The notes: generated by a model from the letters alone, not told the origin. A DNA stretch of 37,498 nt from a bacterium (GCA_018812485.1 JAHJDO010000108.1:1-37498), one strand, 5' to 3'; numbered from the stretch's first letter, positions 28,001 through 35,322 are shown. Translations and numbers: made by a program.

Positions 28001-29391
28001 TATTTAGGGAATCTGAAAGAAATTGTTATGTTTATAAAAGCAATAATAATTTTAAGATAATACCAAAATCTGATGTACTTATATTGAGATTAAACTTTAT
28101 AGATACATTATATGATTTGCATGAACCTTTGCAATATACAGTGGGCATGCAGGCTACGCCGGTAAAACCGCTTCCTGAAGATTGGCGGACCTGGGGGTAT
28201 GAGAGAACATTTGCAAATCCGTGGAGCACATTGCAGGAATGGGATTCGTTTGGAAAGGGAGAAGAAATGTGTGTTGACCCAGTGCAAGCAAAAATAATGG
28301 CAAGAAGATATCGTAAGCAAGGGAAAAAAGTGATGCCGTACTATCCAATTGGCATGTTTAGGCATTGGTTGCGAGATGGGCGATTACGACCTGAGGCTAA
28401 GTTATTTGGAAATGAATGGCTGGCAGCCGGTACAAAAATAAAGCCCGGAGTAGTTCCTCGAAAATATGAAATTGCATATGGATCAGGAATGTCCTATATT
28501 TCTGTATGTCCAAGGTCTGACTGGGCAGATTACTATATGTGGAATCTAAATCGGATGATAGATGATTTAGAGATAGGAGCAGTCTATCTGGATGGTTCAT
28601 TTTCTTTGTGTGCTAATGAGACACATGGATGTGGGTACATAGATAAGAATGGAGATTGGAAACCTGAATACAATTTTTTTGCCTGTCGCGATCTTGTGAA
28701 AAGAATACGCACTCTCTTTTATGAAAAAGGTGAAAAACCGCCATGTATATTCATCCACACATCTGGTTGGACCAATATCCCTGTTATTTCTTTTGCAGAT
28801 ATATACTGTGATGGTGAACAGTATAATGCGGGAAATGTTCGGGTAAAGGAACATTATACAGAAGTATTGCCTATTGATAAAATACGGGCAATGACTATGG
28901 GGAAACAGTGGGGTGCGGCTCAGCTATTTCTCCCTGAACTGCATGGTGATTGGGATAAGCCGGAAGCTCCGACCAGAGAACTTTTGGCTATGCTCTTGAT
29001 CCATGATATCCTAATATGGCCTGCTTATTGTAATGCAGAAGTTGTTAGAAGTGTTTATGAAATCAAAAAGGATTTTGGAATGGAAAAGGTGGAATTTTTT
29101 CCATACTGGGAAAGACATCAGGTATTCTGCGATAATGATAAGATTAAAATAAGCTATTATAAAAAGATTTCCTCAAATGACCAGAAATACCTGTTAATAG
29201 TCAGCAATTTAACTAATGAAGTGCAATTTGCTCAGATCAAACTAGATTTTAATGTCCCTAATAGTAAAATGATTAAGCTTTTTGACTTGGAAAATAAGAG
29301 ATTTCTTGATTGCGAAAATAAGTCATTTTCTGTACCTGTAAAGAGTTATGATTTTAGATTGATTGAGGTAAATATTTCTGGACTGGAATAG
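25096..29391 (+). CDS. Large secreted multidomain glycoside-hydrolase-like protein (CBM, LamG-like, CBM9-like, DUF6067/GH123-like)
   Basis: 1431 residues with a signal peptide of about 33 residues ending SLCFAQ. Domain 1 (about 38-200) is a CBM4/9-like beta-sandwich starting NLVANPSFELDENEDG. Domain 2 (about 224-440) resembles a LamG/concanavalin-like sandwich. Domain 3 (about 445-640) is CBM9/DOMON-like (SPVIDGIIEEKEWQDAG). A Lys-rich linker leads to a region from about 790 to 1425 of DUF6067/GH123 type: a beta domain and then a TIM-barrel-like part with GAVYLDGSF, ADIYCDGEQYN and LPELHGDWD as candidate active-site loops. The RBS AAAGGAG is 10 bases upstream. It probably degrades a complex polysaccharide outside the cytoplasm. 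The substrate and the catalytic pair are not determinable here. Confidence 0.75.
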   Translation: MKKDVLLSSVRCVLAVMVVSLFSNLALQSLCFAQENQENLVANPSFELDENEDGCPDGWTFGGSANARLMKGIAKTGDYCVELKQGDVKGTYIGQRIKMTPGKVYEISVHYKMKDISGSSGPAVYYYWKKGGCFVKKPGIEGYLHDWIVVTGAIKGSSEDWIEVSKTIICIEEADSIKLALHMYGEQDTNGTIWFDDISVIEIKEKEIESVSEGQDGKKGSTKGDVLCYIPFEKDIQPLSELIDIMPETAGDYSLADGKRGKAIKFNPGLFEARYYYKNKVPPSAINFWIKIEKDIIENQKIYRILQTSFGTDFISLLELNNQILRYVIKKDSAQKCYYYPVSDWVKNKWHYIYIPFKDNNSPFYVDGMPSSVISDPKVSAEMLKDVPITTRYFFQIGSFGQSIEKVKDSILIDELRASSVTLSKDEIKESYLSGLTDKLTYRPPVVEATRCSKSPVIDGIIEEKEWQDAGKYTGFVHFDNGNYADRQTWFYVMYDDVSLYMAFECETNALIQGKSKERDDNQICMDESIEVFLRTVDTLELGYYHFTGNFRGDIYDGWGMDKKWNGSWIWKCHKTNNGWSGELCIPAKDLGVNHINYGDKWRINVCRNYGGMPSEDRWTQWAHTPGSYHDQSNFGNLIFPKNPLIVHAKEIKIIPGREISIKTDISATDLKGKKIYSTLKIYAKNSVTDSIVKHSQKTAVSKGEFKTMDIVQKLSSAEGVLAYSIRDATDDKTYLYQMINFGERKAKSKRLGDKEKKHELTKTKQKSKYLTQSEIDKAKDEQKIWKNNNLGKTRCVLPSWEPLQIIDNKVVTCWNRKYAVGDSIFMKNVKINEKDIFNEDIKLVIIDEMDNRTIFDVGENKVVSFEKDKAVLKCSTIKNSFKIDIKKEVEYDGMVRFDFSIEPVQKKVKIKEMFLELSFNKELMKYFHYFSRNRIPPGSDAGLIPKEGISLDFRPFVWVGDDNMGFAVFRESERNCYVYKSNNNFKIIPKSDVLILRLNFIDTLYDLHEPLQYTVGMQATPVKPLPEDWRTWGYERTFANPWSTLQEWDSFGKGEEMCVDPVQAKIMARRYRKQGKKVMPYYPIGMFRHWLRDGRLRPEAKLFGNEWLAAGTKIKPGVVPRKYEIAYGSGMSYISVCPRSDWADYYMWNLNRMIDDLEIGAVYLDGSFSLCANETHGCGYIDKNGDWKPEYNFFACRDLVKRIRTLFYEKGEKPPCIFIHTSGWTNIPVISFADIYCDGEQYNAGNVRVKEHYTEVLPIDKIRAMTMGKQWGAAQLFLPELHGDWDKPEAPTRELLAMLLIHDILIWPAYCNAEVVRSVYEIKKDFGMEKVEFFPYWERHQVFCDNDKIKISYYKKISSNDQKYLLIVSNLTNEVQFAQIKLDFNVPNSKMIKLFDLENKRFLDCENKSFSVPVKSYDFRLIEVNISGLE

Positions 29392-29429
29392 ACTAAAAGC
29401 TATAATAATTAAGAGGAGGTCTTGCAAAA

Positions 29430-29756
29430 ATGGAAATATTTGGAGCAGGAGTAATAGGTTTAAATATGGGAGAAGGGCATATTAAAGGATATTTAGACAA
29501 TCCTTATACTGAAGTAAAGGGAATATGCGATACTAATAAAAAATTATTGGAATGTATAAAGAAAAAATCACCTTTCACAAAAACATTCGTTATAGAACTG
29601 GCTGGAGGTTACCTTGGATATATTGCTACAAGCGAATCTTTTAAACAGGGAGATTATGAATCAACAGGTTCAGCTTTCAAGCCAGAAACGGGTAATATTT
29701 TAAGAGATAAGGCATTAGAATTACTCAACTTATTGTATGCAAATAAAAACATATAA
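29430..29756 (+). pseudogene. Chimeric remnant: Gfo/Idh N-terminus joined in frame to ceramidase-like C-terminus
   Basis: The 108 codons split into two unrelated parts. Residues 1-45 (GAGVIGLNMGEGHIKGY, then EVKGICDTN) are the start of a Gfo/Idh/MocA Rossmann domain, including the nucleotide loop and the Asp at the end of the second strand. Residues about 47-108 (SPFTKTFVIELAGGYLGYIA, then a YES...ETGNILRDKALELL end) match the extreme C-terminus of neutral/alkaline ceramidase-like proteins. The junction is near base 29565. A strong RBS (GAGGAGG) remains, so a product may be made, but neither half could be active. A deletion joining two formerly adjacent genes is the simplest origin. Confidence 0.7.
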
Positions 29757-29770
29757 GAAAGGGAGAGAAA

Positions 29771-30400
29771 ATGTTAACTAAAATCAGGAAAGTTTTGGGA
29801 AACAGGAAAAGTTTTACGCTCATTGAGCTTTTGGTCGTGATAGCCATAATAGCTCTGCTTGCATCAGTGCTTTTGCCTGCATTATCAAAAGCAAGGGAGA
29901 TGGGAAGACGGGCAAAATGCATCAGTAATCTAAGACAGATGCATACAATGCTTATGATGTATGCATCGGATTGGGATGACTATTTGCCAATGGGTTATGG
30001 TGGCGCTGGTTATACATGGTGTGAGCAATTACAAATGTACGGCGCTAAATTCGGCAATAAAGGGGTTAGTTCAGTATTGTTTTGCAAAAGTAATCCAAAT
30101 GCTATGATGGCAACAGGTGCATTTCCTGGATATAGTGTCAACTATGCTTATAACCTGTATTTTGGAAATACTGATTTCTTGCCTAGGCAGTTAAGACTAT
30201 CTAAGATTAGCATTCCCACAGAGAAAATGATAGCGTGTGATGGTGGGGAAGATATTAATGGAGGAGCACATTATCGAATAAGCAATAGTTCTAGAGTTGG
30301 TCATGTGCATAACGATGGCGCAAATTTTCTTTTCTGTGACGGACACGTTAGCTGGTACGCAGAGGGCGACGTAGATGATGACCGGTGGTCTCTTCCTTAA
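29771..30400 (+). CDS. Type IV pilin-like protein with H-X9-DG C-terminal motif
   Basis: 209 residues. The prepilin peptidase site and hydrophobic helix read [20 protein letters not shown] with Glu at the fifth position after cleavage, followed by [23 protein letters not shown]. The C-terminal [14 protein letters not shown] has a His, nine residues and Asp-Gly: the H-X9-DG processing-associated motif. Such proteins are greatly expanded in Planctomycetes, Verrucomicrobia and Lentisphaerota, which is one of the main taxonomic clues here. The RBS GGGAG is 7 bases before the ATG. It is probably a pseudopilin-like envelope protein; its link to polysaccharide breakdown is positional only. Confidence 0.9.
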   Translation: MLTKIRKVLGNRKSFTLIELLVVIAIIALLASVLLPALSKAREMGRRAKCISNLRQMHTMLMMYASDWDDYLPMGYGGAGYTWCEQLQMYGAKFGNKGVSSVLFCKSNPNAMMATGAFPGYSVNYAYNLYFGNTDFLPRQLRLSKISIPTEKMIACDGGEDINGGAHYRISNSSRVGHVHNDGANFLFCDGHVSWYAEGDVDDDRWSLP

Positions 30401-30418
30401 AAGTTAGAGGATAATAGG

Positions 30419-30591
30419 ATGACACCTAAAGAATGTTTTAAAGCAATTTTTAAGTATAATGAAGACTTTGACAGGCATCCTACCACATACTATATACTAT
30501 GAAACACCGGGAATAAATCAAGAACTAATGGATTATTTCTCTATCAATTCGCGGGAAGAATTAAGACATAAAATTACTATAGGAGATTGCT
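30419..30591 (+). pseudogene. URO-D family N-terminal remnant, frameshifted and truncated
   Basis: ATG 30419 (preceded by AGAGG and AGG) reads MTPKECFKAIFKYNEDFDRH and stops at 30502. The next frame continues with YYETPGINQELMDYFSINSR then EELRHKI up to the next gene. Joined, these match the first 55-60 residues of URO-D/cobamide methyltransferase-like proteins, with the FDR(H)P motif and a helix pair. A frameshift lies near 30475-30490, and everything after the N-terminus is missing. The intact Gfo/Idh gene starts directly afterwards with its own RBS. Confidence 0.65.
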
Positions 30592-31806
30592 ATGAAAAAA
30601 AGATATGCTTTGGTCGGAACAGGCGGGCGTGGAGTAGCTATGTTTGCCAGACCTATTGTTGAAAAGTATAAGAAACAAGCAGAACTTGTTGCCATGTGTG
30701 ATGTCAATCCGAAGAGACTGGAACTTGCTAATAGCATTATAAAACGCCATGTCCCAACTTATACTAATTTTGATAAGATGCTCAAAGAAGTCAAATTTGA
30801 TACGCTTATTGTTGCTACAAAGGATTCAACCCACCATGAGTTTATTATTAGGGCTCTGGAGACCGGACATGATGTTATTACTGAAAAGCCAATGACAATC
30901 GATGATGAGAAATGCAGAGCTATACTTGGAGCTGAGAAAAAGAGTGAAAAAAAAGTTACAGTTACTTTCAATTACCGTTATGTTCCATATGTAACACGCA
31001 TAAAAGAACTTCTTTGTAAAGGTATTATTGGTGATATTATCTCGGTTGATTTTAGCTATTATCTGGACACCTCACACGGAGCAGATTATTTTCGCAGATG
31101 GCACAGGAGAAAGGAAAATTCAGGCGGGCTTCTTGTCCACAAAGCAACGCATCACTTTGATCTGGTTAACTGGTTTTTAGATGATGAGCCTGAAGAGGTA
31201 TTTGCCAGAGGGGCATTGAGATTTTACGGTCATACCAGAGAAGATAGAAGCGAGAGGTGTTTGACATGTAAGTATAAAAAGACCTGCGAGTTTTATTTTG
31301 ATATTGAAAAGAAAGAACTGAATAAAAACTTTTATCGTAAGGCAGAAGACGAAGATAAATATTACAGGGATAGATGTGTATTCAGTGATGAAATTGATAT
31401 TGAGGATACAATGTCAGTGTGTGTGGCCTATAAAAAGAGCACATTCTTAAATTATAGCCTTAATGCCTTTCTGCCTTATGAAGGATGGAGGATGTCTTTG
31501 AATGGGAAAAAAGGAAGGCTTGAAGCAGAGGAGTTTCATAGTTTTCCGGGAGGCATACCTGAGGAGAAGCAAATAAGGATTTACCCATTATTTAAGAAGC
31601 CGAGAATTATCAAGGTTCCTAAAGCTGCGGGCGGACATGGCGGAGGGGATGAAAGGCTTGAGGATATGCTTTTTAAAGAGAGGATTCCAGATCCTCTGGG
31701 GCATCAGGCTGGTTCATGGGGTGGAGCTATGTCTATATTGATTGGAATTGCCGGAAATAAGTCTATAAAGACGGGAAAACCTGTTAAGATTAAATCATTA
31801 CTTTGA
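30592..31806 (+). CDS. Gfo/Idh/MocA family oxidoreductase
   Basis: NAD(P)-dependent sugar or cyclitol dehydrogenase family member of 404 residues. The nucleotide-binding loop LVGTGGRGVAMF is followed by AMCDVNPKRLE, and the catalytic lysine is in TEKPMT near residue 98. NSGGLLVHKATHHFDLVNWF is the usual C-terminal-domain histidine block. An insertion carries four cysteines at about residues 223, 226, 232 and 262 (RCLTCKYKKTC, RDRC), which could bind a metal. The RBS AGGAG is 7 bases before the ATG. It forms a probable operon with the alpha/beta hydrolase 12 bases later. The substrate is unknown. Confidence 0.9.
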   Translation: MKKRYALVGTGGRGVAMFARPIVEKYKKQAELVAMCDVNPKRLELANSIIKRHVPTYTNFDKMLKEVKFDTLIVATKDSTHHEFIIRALETGHDVITEKPMTIDDEKCRAILGAEKKSEKKVTVTFNYRYVPYVTRIKELLCKGIIGDIISVDFSYYLDTSHGADYFRRWHRRKENSGGLLVHKATHHFDLVNWFLDDEPEEVFARGALRFYGHTREDRSERCLTCKYKKTCEFYFDIEKKELNKNFYRKAEDEDKYYRDRCVFSDEIDIEDTMSVCVAYKKSTFLNYSLNAFLPYEGWRMSLNGKKGRLEAEEFHSFPGGIPEEKQIRIYPLFKKPRIIKVPKAAGGHGGGDERLEDMLFKERIPDPLGHQAGSWGGAMSILIGIAGNKSIKTGKPVKIKSLL

Positions 31807-31818
31807 AAGGAAATAATA

Positions 31819-32859
31819 ATGGCTAAAGCAAGACGTAATTTTTCTATGCAGAGTTATTGGGAAAAGATAGCTGAAGACTGGGAGCCGTTTCTAAAATTTA
31901 AAGGTAGAACTAAATCTGACTGGACTAGCTGGAGGAAGAGTGCTTATCCGAAATTTTTAGAGCTATTGGGAAAATTCCCTAAAAAAGTTCAACTGCAGGC
32001 AGAAGTAGAGTCAAAAGTAGAGGACGGTGATCTAATTAGGGAAAGAGTGGTATTTAATTCCGAGGAGTTTATGTCTGTCCCCTGTCAGGTCTTAAGGCTG
32101 AAGAAGATGAAGGCGGATAAGAAAAACCCTGCCATTATCTGCAGCCATGGACATGGTGCTTTTGGAAAAGATCCAATAGCAGGAATCCGTTCTTCAAAAG
32201 AACATATAGCTTTTATTAATGAACATAACCATAACTATGGCGAACAGATGGCTAAGGCTGGTTTTTTGACCATAAGTCCAGATCTGCGAGTTTTTGGAGA
32301 ACGCAGAGACGGTCATAACCCTTTCCCGGGCAGAGATGCCTGTAATGTCAATTTTGTTAAGGGAGCTCTATTAGGAATCTATCCACTTACCCTAAATATC
32401 TGGGACATGAAGTGCTGCATTGATTACTTAGAAACAAGGTCTGAGGTTGATAAAAAACGTATTGGCATGATGGGGCTCTCTCAAGGTGGCACTATGACCA
32501 CCTTTACTGCAGCTGCTGAACCAAGGATTAAGGCTGCGGATATTATTGGTTATGTAAATCCTTGGCAGGGATTTGGTATAAAAAGAGCCAATTTCTGCGG
32601 TTCTCAGATTGTGCCTGATATTTATCGCTATTTTGATACTGATGACATTGCTGGCTTAATCGCACCTCGACCTCTTCTTTTGGAGATGGGAATTTATGAT
32701 AATTGCTTTTTTATTCATGACATGCTTAAAGGTTATGAGGGAGTTAAAAAAATTTATAAAGCAGCTGATGCAGAGAATAAACTCTGGGCTGATATTCATC
32801 CCGGCCCCCATGCCTTTGCCGGGAATAAAGCTTTTGTATTTTTTAAAAAATACCTATAA
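31819..32859 (+). CDS. Alpha/beta hydrolase (acetyl-xylan-esterase/dienelactone-hydrolase-like)
   Basis: 346 residues without a signal peptide. The N-terminal helical part (MQSYWEKIAEDWEPFLKFK) precedes an alpha/beta hydrolase core. The core has the oxyanion region ICSHGHGAFGKD, nucleophile Ser221 in GMMGLSQGGTM, an acid candidate in LEMGIYDNCF and the catalytic histidine in DIHPGPHAF. It resembles the large Abhydrolase_7/acetyl-xylan esterase-like group found in polysaccharide loci. The RBS AAAGGAA is 7 bases before the ATG. It follows the Gfo/Idh gene closely, suggesting sequential action on a sugar derivative, perhaps deacylation. Confidence 0.87.
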   Translation: MAKARRNFSMQSYWEKIAEDWEPFLKFKGRTKSDWTSWRKSAYPKFLELLGKFPKKVQLQAEVESKVEDGDLIRERVVFNSEEFMSVPCQVLRLKKMKADKKNPAIICSHGHGAFGKDPIAGIRSSKEHIAFINEHNHNYGEQMAKAGFLTISPDLRVFGERRDGHNPFPGRDACNVNFVKGALLGIYPLTLNIWDMKCCIDYLETRSEVDKKRIGMMGLSQGGTMTTFTAAAEPRIKAADIIGYVNPWQGFGIKRANFCGSQIVPDIYRYFDTDDIAGLIAPRPLLLEMGIYDNCFFIHDMLKGYEGVKKIYKAADAENKLWADIHPGPHAFAGNKAFVFFKKYL

Positions 32860-32908
32860 GGAATTTAACTAATTAGTACAAGAAAACGCTTGGGAAAAGA
32901 TACCTTAG

Positions 32909-33130
32909 CTTGGTAATCCTGAGTGGCAGAACACGCCTACTGAAATGTTCACAGAGTATCGTGATGCATTAAGATCCGGGGTAATTTTGGCGGACATGAC
33001 ACAGATGTGGATGGATCTATTGAAGTTCAAGAGATATCACGACCTCACAGGAAATGGCGTGAATCATCCGAATGATTTTGGGCATCGTATCTACGCACAG
33101 GTATTATTAGGTTTGCTTGTGACTGATTAG
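32909..33130 (+). pseudogene. SGNH/GDSL-hydrolase C-terminal remnant
   Basis: The open stretch begins just after a TAG at 32906 and reads GNPEWQNTP, MFTEYRDALRSGVILADM, then YHDLTGNGVNHPNDFGHRIY and ends at TAG. The NHPNDFGH segment carries the Asp and His of the SGNH catalytic triad. The N-terminal serine block and the rest of the about 200-residue domain are missing. ATG 32945 could serve as a start but no RBS is apparent. It is the downstream end of a deleted gene lying after the intact alpha/beta hydrolase. Confidence 0.72.
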
Positions 33131-33159
33131 TGGGAGTGAAGTAGAACAAGGCATTACAG

Positions 33160-33245
33160 TTGGATAGTCCTAGTGGGCGTATTCGCTGGGCTTAACTGCT
33201 AGCACGCCAAGTGCAGCTTCTTGCAGGGTGCAAGTCCCCGCATAT
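33160..33245 (+). ncRNA. Possible group II intron 5' fragment
   Basis: The stretch from about 33160 has no coding sense and a GC-richer, structured look. It contains GTGGGC near 33173 and the hairpin GCAGGGTGCAAGTCCCCGC near 33224-33242. The GGGTGCAAGTCCC element recalls domain I stems of bacterial group II introns. No reverse transcriptase or domain V is present, so at most a fragment remains. Other structured RNA, or chance, is possible. Together with the SGNH remnant this accounts for the 32860-33258 gap. Confidence 0.25.
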
Positions 33246-33258
33246 TTTGGAGAAAAAG

Positions 33259-34404
33259 ATGAAAACAATGACAGAACGAGAGAGGTATGTGAATACACTG
33301 CTTTTTCAGGAGGTGGATAAGATTCCTTTTACGCCGGGCGCCCCACGTGAATCTACACTGAAACGCTGGCATAAAGAGGGACTGGCTGAAAACAGAAATT
33401 ATCTGGATGCTGTGAGTGAAAAGATTGGCATAAAATTAGATACTTCCCAGAATAAGCGGCGTGTGGGTGTTGGTGTTTCTTTTAAGATGATTCCTGCTTT
33501 TGAAGAAAAGGTGCTTGAACATAAAGACGGACATTATGTCGTTCAGGACTGGATGGGAAATATCACTGAGATATCAGACAAATACGATTATACGTATATT
33601 CGCAGTGGCAAGGATTTTGTTACCCGTAGATGGCTTAAGTTCCCGGTTGAGGACCACAAAAGCTGGGAGGATATGGAAAAAAGGTATAATTCAGAAACAG
33701 CAGGCAGGTTTCCAGATGATTTCAACGAACGGTGTGAGAGATTACAGAATAGGGACTATCCTGTCGGCATTTCCTTTCCAGGGCCGTTCTGGCAGTTGAG
33801 AGAATGGTGCGGATTTGAGCCGCTATGCATTCTTATGATAGAAGATCCCGAATTTGTTATGGATATGATTTCATTCTGGGCAGATTTTGTTGTCAGAACT
33901 ATGGAGCCAATTCTTGAAAAAATCAAACTTGATTTTGTCTGGATGTCTGAGGATATGGCATACAAAGCGCACAGTATGATTTCCCCTGAAATGACACGCA
34001 GGTTTCTGCTTCCTGTTTATCAGAAATGGATTCCTTTGATAAAGCAAAGCGGATGTCCCATTGTTGATATGGATTCCGATGGATATGTTGGAGAACTGGT
34101 CCCTATCTGGATTGAAGCGGGTATTAATTGCTGTGATCCTATGGAGGTTGCTGCGCAGAACGATATTGTCAGCTATCGTCAGAAATTTGCAAAACGGATG
34201 GCGTTCAAAGGCGGTGTTGATAAACGTGCTATTGCAAAAGGCGGAGATATTATTAAGAAAGAGTTAGAGCGCATTATCCCGCCCTTGTTCAAGGACGGTG
34301 GGTATATACCTGGTTGTGACCATGGAGTTCCTCATGATATTTCGTGGCAAAACTTTGTTTATTATTGCAGGCTGCTGGCTGAATATACAGGATGGTTGAA
34401 ATAA
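33259..34404 (+). CDS. Uroporphyrinogen decarboxylase (URO-D) family protein, methyltransferase-like
   Basis: A 381-residue URO-D superfamily barrel. The N-terminus TERERYVNTLLFQEVDKIPF is the family start, with FPGPFWQLREWCGFE and MSEDMAYKAHSMISPEMTRR centrally. The C-terminal CDPMEVAAQND, KGGVDKRAIAKG and GCDHGVPHDISWQNF correspond to the substrate/metal end of the barrel. It is unlikely to be the haem-pathway HemE; members in such loci resemble corrinoid-linked methyltransferases, and their role here is unknown. ATG 33259 has GGAG 6 bases upstream. ATG 33268 is an alternative. It is the only complete member among four URO-D sequences in the window. Confidence 0.85.
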   Translation: MKTMTERERYVNTLLFQEVDKIPFTPGAPRESTLKRWHKEGLAENRNYLDAVSEKIGIKLDTSQNKRRVGVGVSFKMIPAFEEKVLEHKDGHYVVQDWMGNITEISDKYDYTYIRSGKDFVTRRWLKFPVEDHKSWEDMEKRYNSETAGRFPDDFNERCERLQNRDYPVGISFPGPFWQLREWCGFEPLCILMIEDPEFVMDMISFWADFVVRTMEPILEKIKLDFVWMSEDMAYKAHSMISPEMTRRFLLPVYQKWIPLIKQSGCPIVDMDSDGYVGELVPIWIEAGINCCDPMEVAAQNDIVSYRQKFAKRMAFKGGVDKRAIAKGGDIIKKELERIIPPLFKDGGYIPGCDHGVPHDISWQNFVYYCRLLAEYTGWLK

Positions 34405-34460
34405 TCAACATCTGCTTCGCGATTCTTCTTTATTGAATTTTACTACAACTGGACTTTGTT

Positions 34461-34884
34461 ATGAGAACTAAACTATTACAAAAGACTTATAGAATAGCCA
34501 GCTGGTGGTTAGTTTGGGAAGATTTAATATATCCTGATAAGGGAATTGAAGAGAAGATTACAAAAAAAGCTGAGAGATTCAAGGAATCTGGTTATAGAAT
34601 TAGGGCTTGATATACTTGAAGAGATTCAACCTGATGCTGCAGGTATGGATACTGAAGAACTACATAATGAATTCTATGGTAAAATTGCTTTCTGCGGTAG
34701 TATAAGCACCCAACATCTATTACCATCTGTCACTGTTAATCAAGTTATAAAGGCAATAAACTTAAGAAAAGAACTGTTTGCTAAAGGCGGATTGATAATC
34801 GCTCCAGATCATAATATTCAGGTTGGCACACCAATAGAAAACATAATAGCAATGTATGAAACTATTGGAAGTTTAAGAATATAA
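34461..34884 (+). pseudogene. Chimeric remnant: glycosidase-like N-terminus joined to URO-D C-terminus
   Basis: ATG 34461 reads RTKLLQKTYRIASWWLVWED, then an IEEKITKKAERFKESGY segment and a stop at 34608. I associate this start with large glycoside-hydrolase-like proteins of polysaccharide loci, from memory of the pattern. From about 34588 a different frame reads LVIELGLDILEEIQPDAAGM to IIAPDHNIQVGTP, ENIIAMYE and a stop at 34884. This is the last 95-100 residues of a URO-D family protein. The joint is out of frame, near 34590. The URO-D half is recognised with more confidence than the first half. Confidence 0.68.
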
Positions 34885-34974
34885 AAATCTTCATGATTTT
34901 TCCAATATGTTATGGACTCATACATACGAACGTTCTGGTTATTCAGGAAGATCATACTATCGAACAGCCAGTAC

Positions 34975-35304
34975 TCAGCCTTGTGTGGTAATTTTATCTA
35001 TTTCTTTATCATATGCATGCAAGAATTTTAATCCATATTCATAAGTATCCTTTACTGAAGCAGGCCCTGACCATACGGCTTGAGCTACAATTTCTTCTGC
35101 GTAATCTTGCCCTGAAAACATAGGCTTGATTCTTATTGTTCCACCTTTTTCTATTCGAAATTTCCCTGCTATTTTTATGCCGCTTTTACTTATGTCCTTG
35201 CAATATGCGTGCACACTCATTTTTTTCTTGAGAGCCAGATTCAGGGGAAGTCGATAGGTAAGCTGTGTGCGGGGATGCTTTCTTCTTTCTCTTGATTTTA
35301 TCAT
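34975..35304 (-). CDS. PilZ-domain protein
   Basis: A stand-alone PilZ domain of 109 residues. The c-di-GMP-binding signatures are RERRKHPRTQ (RxxxR) near the N-terminus and KDISKSGIKIAG (D/NxSxxG) near residue 40. It likely senses cyclic di-GMP and controls surface or motility functions. ATG 35304 is 5 bases after AAAGGAG. The in-frame GTG at 35310 directly abuts the RBS and is rejected. It is downstream of glycerate kinase on the same strand, 19 bases apart. Confidence 0.88.
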   Translation of the reverse strand: MIKSRERRKHPRTQLTYRLPLNLALKKKMSVHAYCKDISKSGIKIAGKFRIEKGGTIRIKPMFSGQDYAEEIVAQAVWSGPASVKDTYEYGLKFLHAYDKEIDKITTQG

Positions 35305-35322
35305 ATTCACTCCTTTCTGTTG

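Noticed and set aside
33259-34404. HemE, the haem-pathway uroporphyrinogen decarboxylase
   Set aside because: No other haem gene is nearby, the protein is longer than HemE and the sequence fits the divergent methyltransferase-like branch.
34887-34974. Open stretch reading NMLWTHTYERSGYSGRSYYR after the URO-D tail
   Set aside because: It looks protein-like and may be another remnant, but it has no recognisable family and no start, and it runs into the antisense of the PilZ gene. Too short to call.
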